From assembly GCA_035552155.1 (NCBI GenBank), contig DASZLX010000050.1:124001-188000 (forward strand): a stretch of DNA of 64,000 nt, read 5' to 3'. The stretch is from DASXHY01 sp035552155 (GTDB lineage: Bacteria > Verrucomicrobiota > Verrucomicrobiia > Limisphaerales > DASXHY01). Of this stretch, positions 42,133 to 51,217 are shown in pieces; position 1 is the first letter of the stretch, and the number at the start of each line of letters is the position of its first letter. The position numbers and the translations under genes are program-made. The notes beneath the pieces were generated by a model that saw only the letters and a list, made by a program, of their open reading frames with translations, did no database searches and was not told the origin of the DNA.

Positions 42133-42208
42133 GCCGATTTTACAATCGGCTTACCGGTTGGCGAGATTTTCAGCCTGCGGTTCCCGGGGATTTCAGTCCC
42201 CGGGAACC
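42133..42208. repeat. Pair of perfect palindromes after typA
   Basis: First hairpin GCCGATT-TTAC-AATCGGC (42133-42150). Second hairpin at 42179-42208 has a 12-bp perfect stem GGTTCCCGGGGA / TCCCCGGGAACC and loop TTTCAG. No T-run follows either, so they look like dispersed palindromes but may also stop transcription between the convergent genes. Confidence 0.7.
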
Positions 42209-42265
42209 TGTTCAAAACAGGCGACGAGGTAGCGAGTCTCATTAGTCAGGCCAAGACTGGCTTCG

Positions 42266-42490
42266 TTAGGCCAGGTTCAGCGCGTAATATTGGTCCTCGG
42301 CATCTCCTTCAAAACGTAGAATAAACTCCACTTCCCGCAGCCCCTTTGCGAGGCAGGTGTGAATGGCATCCACCAACGTCGGAAAATTAAACGCGGCCTC
42401 CGCCTTCTTCGTCCAGCGGCCCGTGGCCTTCAAAAACTGGTTGCTGCCGGCTTTGCGCACCAGCAATTTTTTCAGCGGTGAATCTATCAT
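42266..42490 (-). CDS. Hypothetical 74-residue protein
   Basis: Unrecognised small protein. A basic N-terminus (SPLKKLLVRKAGSNQFLK) leads to a W-T-K motif, then NFPTLVDAIHTCLAKGLREV and VEFILRFEGDAEDQYYALNL. The pattern of an alpha-helix between beta-strands, with conserved-looking aromatic and acidic residues, suggests a real folded protein. Amino-acid use fits the local coding style. It is divergent from recQ with 83 bp between starts; no motif indicates function. Confidence 0.55.
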   Translation of the reverse strand: MIDSPLKKLLVRKAGSNQFLKATGRWTKKAEAAFNFPTLVDAIHTCLAKGLREVEFILRFEGDAEDQYYALNLA

Positions 42491-42573
42491 CGTTTATTGG
42501 ACGGAATTTCGCGACACTCGTTCAAAGTTGAGCCACGCTTGAATTCAATCCGCATTTCCCTGAAACTCCAGTT

Positions 42574-44850
42574 GTGAACGAGAACGGGCCCTTGCGCGAC
42601 ACGCTGAAAAAATATTTCGGCTTCACGTCGTTTCGGCCGTTGCAGGAGGAAATCATCCGCGACACGCTCGCCGGCAAAGACGTCTTTGCCGTGCTGCCGA
42701 CCGGTGGTGGAAAATCACTCTGCTTCCAACTCCCCGCGCTCACCCGGCCCGGCCTCACCGTGGTCGTTTCGCCGTTGATAGCGTTGATGAAAGACCAGGT
42801 GGACTCCCTGCAAGCCGCAGGTGTGGCGGCAACATTCCTCAATTCCTCCCTCGCCACCGGCGAATCGCGCCTGCGCCTACGCGGATTGCACAATGGCGAA
42901 TATCGCCTCTTGTATGTTGCGCCCGAGCGTCTGATGCTGTCCGGTTTTCTCGATGATTTGAAACGTTGGAACGTCGGTTTGTTCGCCATCGATGAAGCGC
43001 ATTGTATCAGTGAGTGGGGCCACGATTTTCGGCCCGAATACCGCCAGATAAATTCGTTGCGCACGGTTTTTCCCGAAGTGCCGCTGATGGCGCTCACCGC
43101 CACCGCAACGGAACGTGTGCGGGCGGACATTGTTACGCAACTGCACCTGAGAAATCCGGCCTGTTACACCGCGAGTTTCAACCGACCCAATCTCACCTAT
43201 CGCATCTCCGCGAAGTCCGGCGCTTACGAACAGATTTTGGACTTCATCCGCGCCCGCCCGCGCGAGAGCGGCATTATTTATTGCCAGGCCCGTAAAACCG
43301 CCGAAAATCTTTCCGCAAAATTGAATGCCGACGGCATTCGCGCCGCCGCCTACCACGCCGGCATGGAAACCGATGAACGCAGCCGCAGCCAGGAGGCTTT
43401 TCTGCGCGATGAAGTGCGGGTGGTCTGCGCCACCATCGCCTTCGGCATGGGCATCAACAAGCCGAACGTTCGTTTCGTGATTCACCACGATCTGCCGAAA
43501 AATATCGAGGGTTACTATCAGGAAACCGGTCGCGCGGGCCGCGACGGTTTGCCGAGCGAATGCCTGCTGCTGTTTAGCCCCGGCGACCGGATCAAATACA
43601 GCCGGTTTATCGATGAAATGTCCAATCCGAAGGAGCGCGACATCGCCCGCGCGCAACTCGAGCAAATCGTCCACTACGCCGAATGCGCCTCCTGCCGTCG
43701 CGCGTTTTTACTGAATTATTTCGGCGAGCAATATGATGGCAGCGGCCGATTTGGCCCCGAGAGCGTCGGCATCTCACCCGCAAGTCTCCACCAGGAGCAA
43801 GACAATCAGAGCGTCCTCACGTCGGCTGCCAAAAATTCATTAAACTGCGCCGCCTGCGACAACTGTCTTTCTCCCCGCCAAACGTGGGACGGCACCCTGG
43901 CAGCTCAGAAATTTCTTTCGTGCGTCTACCGCATTCGCGAAAAAAGCGGTTTCGGAGTCGGCATCCAGCACATTGTGGAAGTCCTCTGCGGCGCGGAAAC
44001 GGAGAAAATCCGGAAATGGAATCATCACACGCTTTCCACCTACAACATTGGCGGCGAGCACACGCGTACGGAATGGTCGGCCATTGGGCGTGAATTGGTG
44101 CGGCTTGGATTGTTGCACCAGGACGCCGGAAAATTTAATACGACTGAATTGACGGAAGAGGGCCGGGCCGCCCTGAAATCACGGCAAAAAATCGTGCTCA
44201 CCCGCTCCGTCGCCGCAACCGCCGAGCCGGGCAGGCAACGCGCCGGAGAAATTGCGTGCGACGAGTTGTTGTTTGAGAAACTCCGACAGTTGCGCAAGCG
44301 TCTCGCCGATGAACGCGGCATGCCGCCGTACATCATTTTTTCGGATGTCTCACTTAAACAAATGGCGCGCCAATATCCGCAGGATGAACGGGCGTTTTCG
44401 CGCATCAGCGGCGTGGGCGACAAAAAGCTGCGCGAATTCGGCTCTTTGTTTCTGGAGGAAATCGCCGCGCACTTGCAATCGAATGCCCGCCAGGTCTTCG
44501 CCGATGATTCATTTGCTGAACCCACCCCCGCGCCGAAGCGCTCACGTCTCGGTGACACCGCGCGCGAGACGGTTCACTTTTTTCGGCAGGGAAAATCGGT
44601 GGAAGAAATCGCCCACATCCGCGGGTTGAAGGAGGGCACCATTTACAGCCACCTGGAGGATGCGATCCGCGCGGGTGAAACGGTCGAGTTGGGCCAACTG
44701 ATGGACGAGAAGGGCCAGGAGGAAATCGCTTCGGCCTTTCAAAAGCACGGCTTCGGCAATCTCATGGGTGCCGTGGAATCTCTGGGTGGCCGTTACTCCC
44801 ATGGGCAACTGCGCGTTTACCGCGCGGCAGCCCAGTCGCCAGCGGCATGA
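42574..44850 (+). CDS. recQ: ATP-dependent DNA helicase RecQ
   Basis: 3'-5' helicase in recombination and repair, 758 residues with a GTG start. Motif I LPTGGGKSLCFQ, motif II DEAHCISEWGHDFRPEY, motif III ALTATAT and motif VI QETGRAGRDG are intact. The zinc-binding region begins CASCRRAFLLNYFGE, but about 37 extra residues (about 388-424) separate it from the second pair CAACDNC. The winged helix, HRDC domain (MPPYIIFSDVSLKQMA, FSRISGVGDKKLREFG) and a C-terminal helix-turn-helix-like domain (FFRQGKSVEEIAHIRGLKEG) follow. The length and C-terminal HTH fit long RecQ forms. Confidence 0.95.
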   Translation: MNENGPLRDTLKKYFGFTSFRPLQEEIIRDTLAGKDVFAVLPTGGGKSLCFQLPALTRPGLTVVVSPLIALMKDQVDSLQAAGVAATFLNSSLATGESRLRLRGLHNGEYRLLYVAPERLMLSGFLDDLKRWNVGLFAIDEAHCISEWGHDFRPEYRQINSLRTVFPEVPLMALTATATERVRADIVTQLHLRNPACYTASFNRPNLTYRISAKSGAYEQILDFIRARPRESGIIYCQARKTAENLSAKLNADGIRAAAYHAGMETDERSRSQEAFLRDEVRVVCATIAFGMGINKPNVRFVIHHDLPKNIEGYYQETGRAGRDGLPSECLLLFSPGDRIKYSRFIDEMSNPKERDIARAQLEQIVHYAECASCRRAFLLNYFGEQYDGSGRFGPESVGISPASLHQEQDNQSVLTSAAKNSLNCAACDNCLSPRQTWDGTLAAQKFLSCVYRIREKSGFGVGIQHIVEVLCGAETEKIRKWNHHTLSTYNIGGEHTRTEWSAIGRELVRLGLLHQDAGKFNTTELTEEGRAALKSRQKIVLTRSVAATAEPGRQRAGEIACDELLFEKLRQLRKRLADERGMPPYIIFSDVSLKQMARQYPQDERAFSRISGVGDKKLREFGSLFLEEIAAHLQSNARQVFADDSFAEPTPAPKRSRLGDTARETVHFFRQGKSVEEIAHIRGLKEGTIYSHLEDAIRAGETVELGQLMDEKGQEEIASAFQKHGFGNLMGAVESLGGRYSHGQLRVYRAAAQSPAA

Positions 44851-44869
44851 TTTGTTGCGCGCGGGTTTC

Positions 44870-45160
44870 TTAGCCCGCCTGCGCGCGAATGACCGGCGTC
44901 GCTTTTGCCGGCATCACAAAAGCCGGCGCATGGCAAAGGATGTGGTAAATGTAATCCTTCAATTTGGCGCGCCGCATTTTTAATTCCTCAATTTCCTGGT
45001 CGGTCGCGAAATCAATGTCCTCCTCGATGCGATAAATCTCGTCATCGAGCCGGTGATATTCCTCATAAATATGGCGGAAGTGATCGTTGGAACCTTTGAG
45101 ACGTTTAATCGTTTCGCGATGTTCCGGAAATTCGCGAAGGATGGGATGATGGAGGTCCAT
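44870..45160 (-). CDS. YdcH/DUF465-family protein with repeat-derived tail
   Basis: A 96-residue helical-hairpin protein of the YdcH type (HHPILREFPEHRETIKRLK, then HRLDDEIYRIEEDID and LKMRRAKLKDYIYHIL). The family is usually about 70-75 residues. The last about 20 residues (HAPAFVMPAKATPVIRAQAG) are encoded by a palindromic, GCCGGC-rich stretch (inverted repeat GCTTTTG / CAAAAGC at 44901-44923), so the tail looks like read-through into an intergenic repeat. A ribosome-binding-like AAAGGTGAG lies upstream of the ATG. Confidence 0.8.
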   Translation of the reverse strand: MDLHHPILREFPEHRETIKRLKGSNDHFRHIYEEYHRLDDEIYRIEEDIDFATDQEIEELKMRRAKLKDYIYHILCHAPAFVMPAKATPVIRAQAG

Positions 45161-45389
45161 GGGTTTAGCTCACCTTTCTTTTAACGGTCGAACAGCGAAT
45201 GGCACGTGAGGGAACAGCCGCAGGCGCATTTCGCCCGCAAAGGGAAGACTGCGTGATTCGTTGGGGAAAGAGCCGGGTCCAATTTCACCGGCTGCGGGAC
45301 ACTCATCCGATTCGTGTCGCATCGCGTTCATTCGCGTTGGCTCTAATTTACTCCCAACCCGGCTTCCGTAAAGAAATCTTTTGGCTCGC

Positions 45390-47780
45390 TCAGTCTCGCT
45401 TGGTTTCCGCCGCCTCAATTCCCACCAGACAAACGTCGTCGGAGAATTTTCCATCGGCCGAGAATCGCTGCATGCGTGTGATCAAATCATCGAACAAATC
45501 TGATGCGGAAAGCTGCGCCCGTTTTGCCACGTCGGCGATGAGCATGGCCTGGGTGTACAGCTCGCGCCCTTCGTCCTGGACTTCGTAAAGGCCGTCGGTA
45601 AACAGCATCACGAGGTCGCGCGGCGAAAATTTCATCTCGGACGTCTGGTAAACCGCCTCTTCGAACAATCCGAGCGCCGGCTGGCTTTTGCCGCCGGCAT
45701 TGGTCAGCGGTTCGACCGCGTTTTTGCTCCGGCGCACCAGAAGCGGTTTTGGGTGCCCCGCATTGGTGTAACGAATGATTCCGGTTTTCCAATCGGCAAC
45801 CAGGTAAAAACCGGTCGTCAGCATGGGCGTGCCGGCGTGTTTAAGAATCGCGTGAAGGTCGCGGTTCAATTTTGTGAAAAACTGCCCGGGATCGTGCGCC
45901 AGCGGTTTCAATTCCTCCAGCAGCGCGCGAATCATCGCGGTCACCAGCGAGGACCGCACTCCGTGGCCGGCCACGTCGCAAATGAAAACACTCGCTTCCT
46001 CATCCGACAACGCCGACACGGTGAAGAAATCTCCGCCGACCGCGCCGGTGGGCAAATAGCGGTGCGTAAAATAAAACGCGCTCTCCTCCGGCGTCGCATT
46101 GCGCGGGAAGGAGGGATATTGCTGCGGCAACATAGTAATCTGGATTTCCCGCGCCATCTTGAGATCATCCTCGAGCTCCAGATTTTTTGAGTGCAGCTCC
46201 TTCCGGCTGCGCGCCAGTTCCGTGTTCGCCTTGCGAATGCGTTCCGCCGCCATTTTTTGCGCGGTGATGTCCCAGAACATTCCCTGCACACCGACCACAT
46301 TTCCCTCTGCATCAAAAATCGGCATCTTGACCACCTGATTGTAACCGCGCTCACCGGCGAACCTGCTTTCCTCGACGGCTTCAAAGGGTTTTTTTGTTTC
46401 AATGACGCGCCGGTCATCCGCTTCGCGCTCCGTCGCCACTTCGGGCGGGAGGAAATCCGCGATCGTTTTTCCGAGCACCTCCTCGCGCGTTTTTCCCAGC
46501 GTCTTGCAGAACTGCCGGTTCACGAAAGTGTAACGCCCCTGCAGGTCCTTGCGGAAAATGTTCTGCGGGATCGTCTCCACCAGCGAATGATACAACGCCT
46601 CGGACGTCCGTAAATTCTCCTCCGTCTGCCGCTCCTTGGTAATGTCCCAAAACATTCCCTGCAAGCCGATGATGCGCCCGCTCGCGTCGTAAAGCGGCGT
46701 CTTCGCAATTTGCACAAAAGCCAGATCATGACCGGCTCCCGGAGACTGATGTTCCTCGATCGTGTTGAACGGTTCGCCGGTTTCCATCACACGCCAGTCA
46801 TCGCGCCGGTACTTTTCCGCGAGTTCGGAGGGGAAAAAATCGAAGTCCGTCTTGCCGACAATGTCCTCCAGCTTCACCCCCAGCAGCTTGCAAAAATGCC
46901 GGTTCGCAAAAATAAATTTCCCCTGAGTGTCCTTGCGGAAAATATTCTGCGGAATGGTTTCCACCAGCGAATGATACAGCGCCTCGGAATTCCTGAGATT
47001 TTCCTCGGTCTGCTTGCGATGCGTGATGTCCTCGACTGTGCCCTCGTAATAAAGCAGTTCGCCGCGCGTGTTCCGCCGCGCATGGCAATTTTCCGAAATC
47101 CAAATGACGCTTCCGTCCTTGCGATAAATCTGCGATTCAAAGTCCGCGATGGTATCCTGCTCGCGCATCTGCCGTACAAATTCATCCCGCCGCCCCTCCT
47201 GCACATATAACCGCCGGCCAATGTCCGTCACACTGTCCATCAATTCCTGCGGTGTGGTGTAACCGTAAATGCGCGCCAGCGCCATGTTTGCCAGCAAATA
47301 GCGCCCTGCCGGTGTCGTCTGGAAAATGCCTTCTACGAGATGATCGAAAATGCTGTGGTACTTTTCCTCCGCCGCCAGCAAGGTGACATCCATTCGATGC
47401 CGTTCGATTGCGTAACGAATTGAGCGCTCCAGCCATCCCGGCGTTAACTGGCCTTTCACCAGGTAATCCTGCGCTCCGGCCTGCACCGCTTCCACCGCCA
47501 CCGTCTCATTATCCGCATCGCCCGCCGCGATGATCGGCAGCCGCGGCGCTTCGGCCTTCAACAGCGAAATATTCGCCAGGCCCGCGCCATCGGGCAGCGC
47601 CACATCGAGCACCACCACGTCAAAATGTTTGTCGTTGATGGCGGAAAAACCCTCCTGCAATCCAGCCGCGGATGAAATTTCGGCGCTTAAATCCCGGGCC
47701 TGGCCAATCATCTCCCCGACCGTGCGCGTAAAGCCCGGGTCATGCTCGATCAGCAAAATATTCAATCGCTCTTGCGACAT
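45390..47780 (-). CDS. Response regulator with three PAS domains and SpoIIE-type phosphatase
   Basis: A 796-residue signalling protein. The receiver domain (1-125) has Asp59 in VVVLDVALPD. PAS1 is at about 140-256. PAS2 (268-384) and PAS3 (397-508) are clearly duplicates sharing NSEALYHSLVETIPQNIFRKD-like starts. A coiled linker follows, then a PPM/SpoIIE serine phosphatase (about 545-790) with metal-site motifs VGGDFF and CDVAGHG and the late LFTDGLYE / DDVCLV. It is RsbU-like; the target anti-sigma-factor antagonist is not in the window. The gene stands alone, divergent from the large secreted protein gene. Confidence 0.93.
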   Translation of the reverse strand: MSQERLNILLIEHDPGFTRTVGEMIGQARDLSAEISSAAGLQEGFSAINDKHFDVVVLDVALPDGAGLANISLLKAEAPRLPIIAAGDADNETVAVEAVQAGAQDYLVKGQLTPGWLERSIRYAIERHRMDVTLLAAEEKYHSIFDHLVEGIFQTTPAGRYLLANMALARIYGYTTPQELMDSVTDIGRRLYVQEGRRDEFVRQMREQDTIADFESQIYRKDGSVIWISENCHARRNTRGELLYYEGTVEDITHRKQTEENLRNSEALYHSLVETIPQNIFRKDTQGKFIFANRHFCKLLGVKLEDIVGKTDFDFFPSELAEKYRRDDWRVMETGEPFNTIEEHQSPGAGHDLAFVQIAKTPLYDASGRIIGLQGMFWDITKERQTEENLRTSEALYHSLVETIPQNIFRKDLQGRYTFVNRQFCKTLGKTREEVLGKTIADFLPPEVATEREADDRRVIETKKPFEAVEESRFAGERGYNQVVKMPIFDAEGNVVGVQGMFWDITAQKMAAERIRKANTELARSRKELHSKNLELEDDLKMAREIQITMLPQQYPSFPRNATPEESAFYFTHRYLPTGAVGGDFFTVSALSDEEASVFICDVAGHGVRSSLVTAMIRALLEELKPLAHDPGQFFTKLNRDLHAILKHAGTPMLTTGFYLVADWKTGIIRYTNAGHPKPLLVRRSKNAVEPLTNAGGKSQPALGLFEEAVYQTSEMKFSPRDLVMLFTDGLYEVQDEGRELYTQAMLIADVAKRAQLSASDLFDDLITRMQRFSADGKFSDDVCLVGIEAAETKRD

Positions 47781-48156
47781 ACGCCACGCCTTTGACAGCC
47801 AGATTCAGGCCAATAGAAGCGCTAAGTTTGGTGCGGCTACAAACATGACAGGATTGCACGAACGCTGCAAGCGCTTTGGCAAAACCGGCGTATTCTCGGG
47901 TCTCGAAAATGGGACACTTTAAGTGCGATGAAGTCGCCTGGTTGCCGGGCGGATATTGCGTGGAATATTTTTCGCCGACGTCTCCTTTCAGACCGGATTT
48001 CGGGAAGACGATCTCCTTCTATTCAAGTATGGTTTTTTACCCGCCCTTCTTACCGTGGTCACCCCACTATCGCCATTTTGAGCGTCGCCGATAGTTCGTC
48101 GGCTAAAGGATGTCCTTCCCCATTCCGGGCGCCTGGAAGCCGAACCCTATTTAAAT
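47781..48156. other. Intergenic region between divergent phosphatase and secreted-protein genes
   Basis: About 376 bp without a supported gene. Several short open frames exist, but none has recognisable composition or start signals. A small imperfect hairpin (GCCGA-TAGTTCG-TCGGC) lies near 48087-48103. The region just before 48157 reads CCCTATTTAAATATG, AT-rich with no Shine-Dalgarno site. Confidence 0.5.
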
Positions 48157-51060
48157 ATGAAACTGTATCGCGCGGTTCCCGGCGGTGCGTCTCTGGCTCT
48201 GGTAATCGGCAGTCTCCTTTTTTTCACAAATCCTCTCGCTACAGGCGCTCAAACCAATAGTTGGCTTGGAACCACGAGCGGTAATTGGGAGGATTCCTCG
48301 TGGTCGCTGGGCGTGCTGCCCGGCCCCGGCCAAAACATCCTTTTCACCAATGCCGGTTGGAAAGCCCTGTCGATAGGGCTGAACACGGCGAACAATTTTC
48401 CGCAGACGTTGACCGTCGGCTCCATCACCGTTTCATCACCCACGAATTCATTCAATACTCTCTTGTTAAACTACGTCGGCGCGGGCTCGCCGCTGGTCGC
48501 CGACTCGCTCACGCTCAATGAAAATTCGACCATGACGCTCTACTCGTCCGCCCTCCAGGTCCACAGCAACATGTCCATTGGCGGCACGTTCAATCAAAAG
48601 GACTTTTCCGGCGTGTCCGCGGCAAGAATCCAAATCGGGGATGTCGGTCCCGCAGCCTATACCATGGACAGCGGCACTCTGACCGTGACGAACTTCGAAG
48701 TCATCGGAGGCTGGGGCAATGTAGCGGTTTTCGACCAGCAAGGCGGTTATCATTTCGCGACGCCGCTGCGGATCAATGCCGGTGGCGGAGAATATGATTT
48801 GCGTGGCGGACAACTGGGCGGTGATGTGCAAATGACGGGTGGCGTATTGAATCAATATGATGGCGATCTGCGCGTCAGTGGTTTTGCGGTCGATGGTTTC
48901 TACAACCTATTCGGCGGAACTATCGAGGCTCCCAATGGGTTCACCGCCATCCAGGGTTACGTCACTCAAAACGGAGGCACCAACACCAGCGGCCCATTGC
49001 TTCTGGGGTCGGCCACTGATGAAGGCGACCCCCTTGATGAGGGCCCCGGCTTTTACACGCTATCGAACGGCGTGCTGAACGTGACGGGCAACGCCACCGT
49101 CAACTTTTTGGCAAATCTCGATCAGGAGGGCGGCGCGATCACGATTAACGGCGCGCTCAATCTACCGTATTTCTTTACTGGTCCGTCGCCGGGATTTTAT
49201 TTAACCGGATCGTTCACGCTGGGCGGCGGAACTTTTTCTGCGGATTCCATTAATTATTACGGAACAATCACGCAGAGCGGAGGCACGAATAACGTGGCGG
49301 GCGATCTGGTTTCGCAGTTTTATCCCGCCAGCTATTCTCTGAGCGGCGGACTCCTCACCACGTCGAACACTCTGGTTGGGACGGGCGGAGGCGGAGTTCC
49401 TTTCCATCAAAGTGGCGGCGCGCACGTGGTGCAAAATCTCCTGCGAGTGACATCCGTGTTCGGTTATAATATGACCGGCGGCGAACTCATCGCGCCCAAC
49501 ATCGATATCGGCGGCTCTTCATTCACCCACGCCGCCGGGACGATCAGCAACTCGGACCTCATTACTTTGGAATCGGCCAATTGGTTCGAACAAACGCCTA
49601 ATCAGCAATTCGGCCGTCTGCAACTGAGTGCCGCGGGCACAGTGTCCATCCTTGCTCTGTCAACCAGTCCCTGCACCGTGCGTTTCGCGGATAGCAGCGG
49701 CCAGTCATGGTCGAACAATGCAACGTTGCAGATCGAGAATTGGGCTGGTGTGCTCACCGGCGGCGGACAGTCTCAACTTATTTTTGGAAATAATGCTGGC
49801 GGCTTGTCTGCCGGACAATTGGCCCGGATCCAGTTTCATTTTTCTCAGGGAAATTTTCCCGCCAAAATTCTTTCTTCCGGTGAAGTGGTCCCCGATGCCA
49901 GCGGATCTCCTTTTCTCCCTACAGACCTTGGCGCCGCCGCAATTTCGTCCAATCAAATCAGCCTTCTGTGGACCGATAATTCCATCAATGAAACCGGCTA
50001 CGGCATAGAGCGCAGTCTTGATGGCTCGAACTTTGTTCAAATCGCCACCGCCCCCGCCAATGCCACCAATTATTCCGACACCAGTCTTGCCGCCGCGACC
50101 CATTACTATTATCGCATTCGGGCTCTGGGAGCGGACGGGAATTCCGATTACAGTAACATCGCCCTTGCCACCACCAAATTGGGCACGCCGCCGCCTGTTG
50201 CCGGAATGATTGCCTGGTGGCGCGGAGAAGGAACCGCTGAGGACGCCATCGGCGCGCACGATGGTCACGTTCCGTGGGACATTGATTACCCGACCGGTAA
50301 AGTCGGCCAGGCATTTGATTTCCCTGGTCTCGGCCAAAGAGTGGTTATTCCGGACAGCCCGGACTTTGTCCTCACCAACGCCTTCTCCATTGAAGGCTGG
50401 ATTTATCCGCGGCAACCGACTAGCGGCTTCATCACCACGCGAGGGGACGGCCGGCCGGGCCTGGACACCTGGACCGTGCACATGGAACACATTCCGGGTT
50501 ATCTCAGTTTCGCAATCGACAGTGAGTCGAATGATTTCGTGCAAGTTGACGCACCGGTTCAGATCAACCAATGGCAGCATTTCGCAGCCACGTTTGACGT
50601 TACCAATGGATTGAAACTCTATATTAACGGCGCCCTCGCCGCCCAGACGAATACCACTCTCATACCGGTCGGCATTCTCGACCCCACCCTGGAACCTTCC
50701 ATCGGCATCGGCAATTCCGGCGTCAGTTCGGACGAATTCTCGTTCGATGGAATGATCGACGAGCTCGCTCTTTATTCGCGCGCGTTGACGCCGGCGGAAA
50801 TACAGAGAATTTACAACGGCGGCGCTGCGGGCAAATTGGGAATGCCACAGGTCATGGCGCTCGGTCGCCAGCCCAGCGGGGCCATGCAATTGAATTTCGC
50901 GGGCTTTGCCGGGCGCAACTACGAGTTCGACGTCTCCACGGACCTGGTCCATTGGACCTCGTGGACCACCCAACTCAATGACAGCGGTACGATGTCGATA
51001 ATGGACAATGAAGCGACGAACTATCCTACGCGATTTTACCGCGCTGTTCTGTTGCCATAA
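48157..51060 (+). CDS. Large secreted protein: beta-helix repeats, FN3, LamG, FYR C-terminus
   Basis: A 967-residue exported protein. The signal peptide is about residues 1-31 (SLALVIGSLLFFTNPLATGA). The next about 560 residues are low-complexity Gly/Thr/Asn-rich beta strands typical of autotransporter-like beta-helix proteins (TNSWLGTTSGNWEDSSWSLG, then many G-G-x-Y/F-x-L turns). An FN3 domain follows (about 590-680; TDNSINETGYGIERSLDGSN, THYYYRIRALG), then a LamG/concanavalin domain (about 690-895; GMIAWWRGEGTAEDAIG, FSIEGWIYPRQ, IDELALYSRALTPAEIQRIY), then the shared C-terminal domain ending RFYRAVLLP. A carbohydrate-binding surface or matrix role is likely; no transporter beta-barrel is seen. 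Confidence 0.85.
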   Translation: MKLYRAVPGGASLALVIGSLLFFTNPLATGAQTNSWLGTTSGNWEDSSWSLGVLPGPGQNILFTNAGWKALSIGLNTANNFPQTLTVGSITVSSPTNSFNTLLLNYVGAGSPLVADSLTLNENSTMTLYSSALQVHSNMSIGGTFNQKDFSGVSAARIQIGDVGPAAYTMDSGTLTVTNFEVIGGWGNVAVFDQQGGYHFATPLRINAGGGEYDLRGGQLGGDVQMTGGVLNQYDGDLRVSGFAVDGFYNLFGGTIEAPNGFTAIQGYVTQNGGTNTSGPLLLGSATDEGDPLDEGPGFYTLSNGVLNVTGNATVNFLANLDQEGGAITINGALNLPYFFTGPSPGFYLTGSFTLGGGTFSADSINYYGTITQSGGTNNVAGDLVSQFYPASYSLSGGLLTTSNTLVGTGGGGVPFHQSGGAHVVQNLLRVTSVFGYNMTGGELIAPNIDIGGSSFTHAAGTISNSDLITLESANWFEQTPNQQFGRLQLSAAGTVSILALSTSPCTVRFADSSGQSWSNNATLQIENWAGVLTGGGQSQLIFGNNAGGLSAGQLARIQFHFSQGNFPAKILSSGEVVPDASGSPFLPTDLGAAAISSNQISLLWTDNSINETGYGIERSLDGSNFVQIATAPANATNYSDTSLAAATHYYYRIRALGADGNSDYSNIALATTKLGTPPPVAGMIAWWRGEGTAEDAIGAHDGHVPWDIDYPTGKVGQAFDFPGLGQRVVIPDSPDFVLTNAFSIEGWIYPRQPTSGFITTRGDGRPGLDTWTVHMEHIPGYLSFAIDSESNDFVQVDAPVQINQWQHFAATFDVTNGLKLYINGALAAQTNTTLIPVGILDPTLEPSIGIGNSGVSSDEFSFDGMIDELALYSRALTPAEIQRIYNGGAAGKLGMPQVMALGRQPSGAMQLNFAGFAGRNYEFDVSTDLVHWTSWTTQLNDSGTMSIMDNEATNYPTRFYRAVLLP

Positions 51061-51070
51061 TTTGTATTTG

Positions 51071-51095
51071 TAGCGGCGGTCTATGACCGCCGCTA
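51071..51095. repeat. Perfect palindrome after the LamG protein
   Basis: Eleven-bp stem TAGCGGCGGTC-TAT-GACCGCCGCTA located 10 bp after the stop codon, with TTCGAT following. It is another dispersed GC-rich palindrome that could terminate transcription before miaB. Confidence 0.7.
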
Positions 51096-51217
51096 TTCGA
51101 TAGGCCTTCTCTGGGGGATTCGGCGCCGTTACAGCGCGCCGTTTCAATTGGAAATCCATCTTCCGCCTTTTCATCCCGTTTCTCCTGCCGTATCTTTCCG
51201 GCTATTCTCAGCGAAAC

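Noticed and set aside
45161..45389. Possible small gene (minus strand, 45170-45454) between the YdcH-like and phosphatase genes
   Set aside because: The frame overlaps the 3' end of the phosphatase gene, has no start signal and its residues look like translated intergenic repeat DNA. I see no supported gene in 45161-45389.
49705..51174. Long open frame antisense to the LamG/FN3 secreted protein
   Set aside because: Arg/Gly/Ile-rich shadow of a repetitive gene; no start signal or motif.
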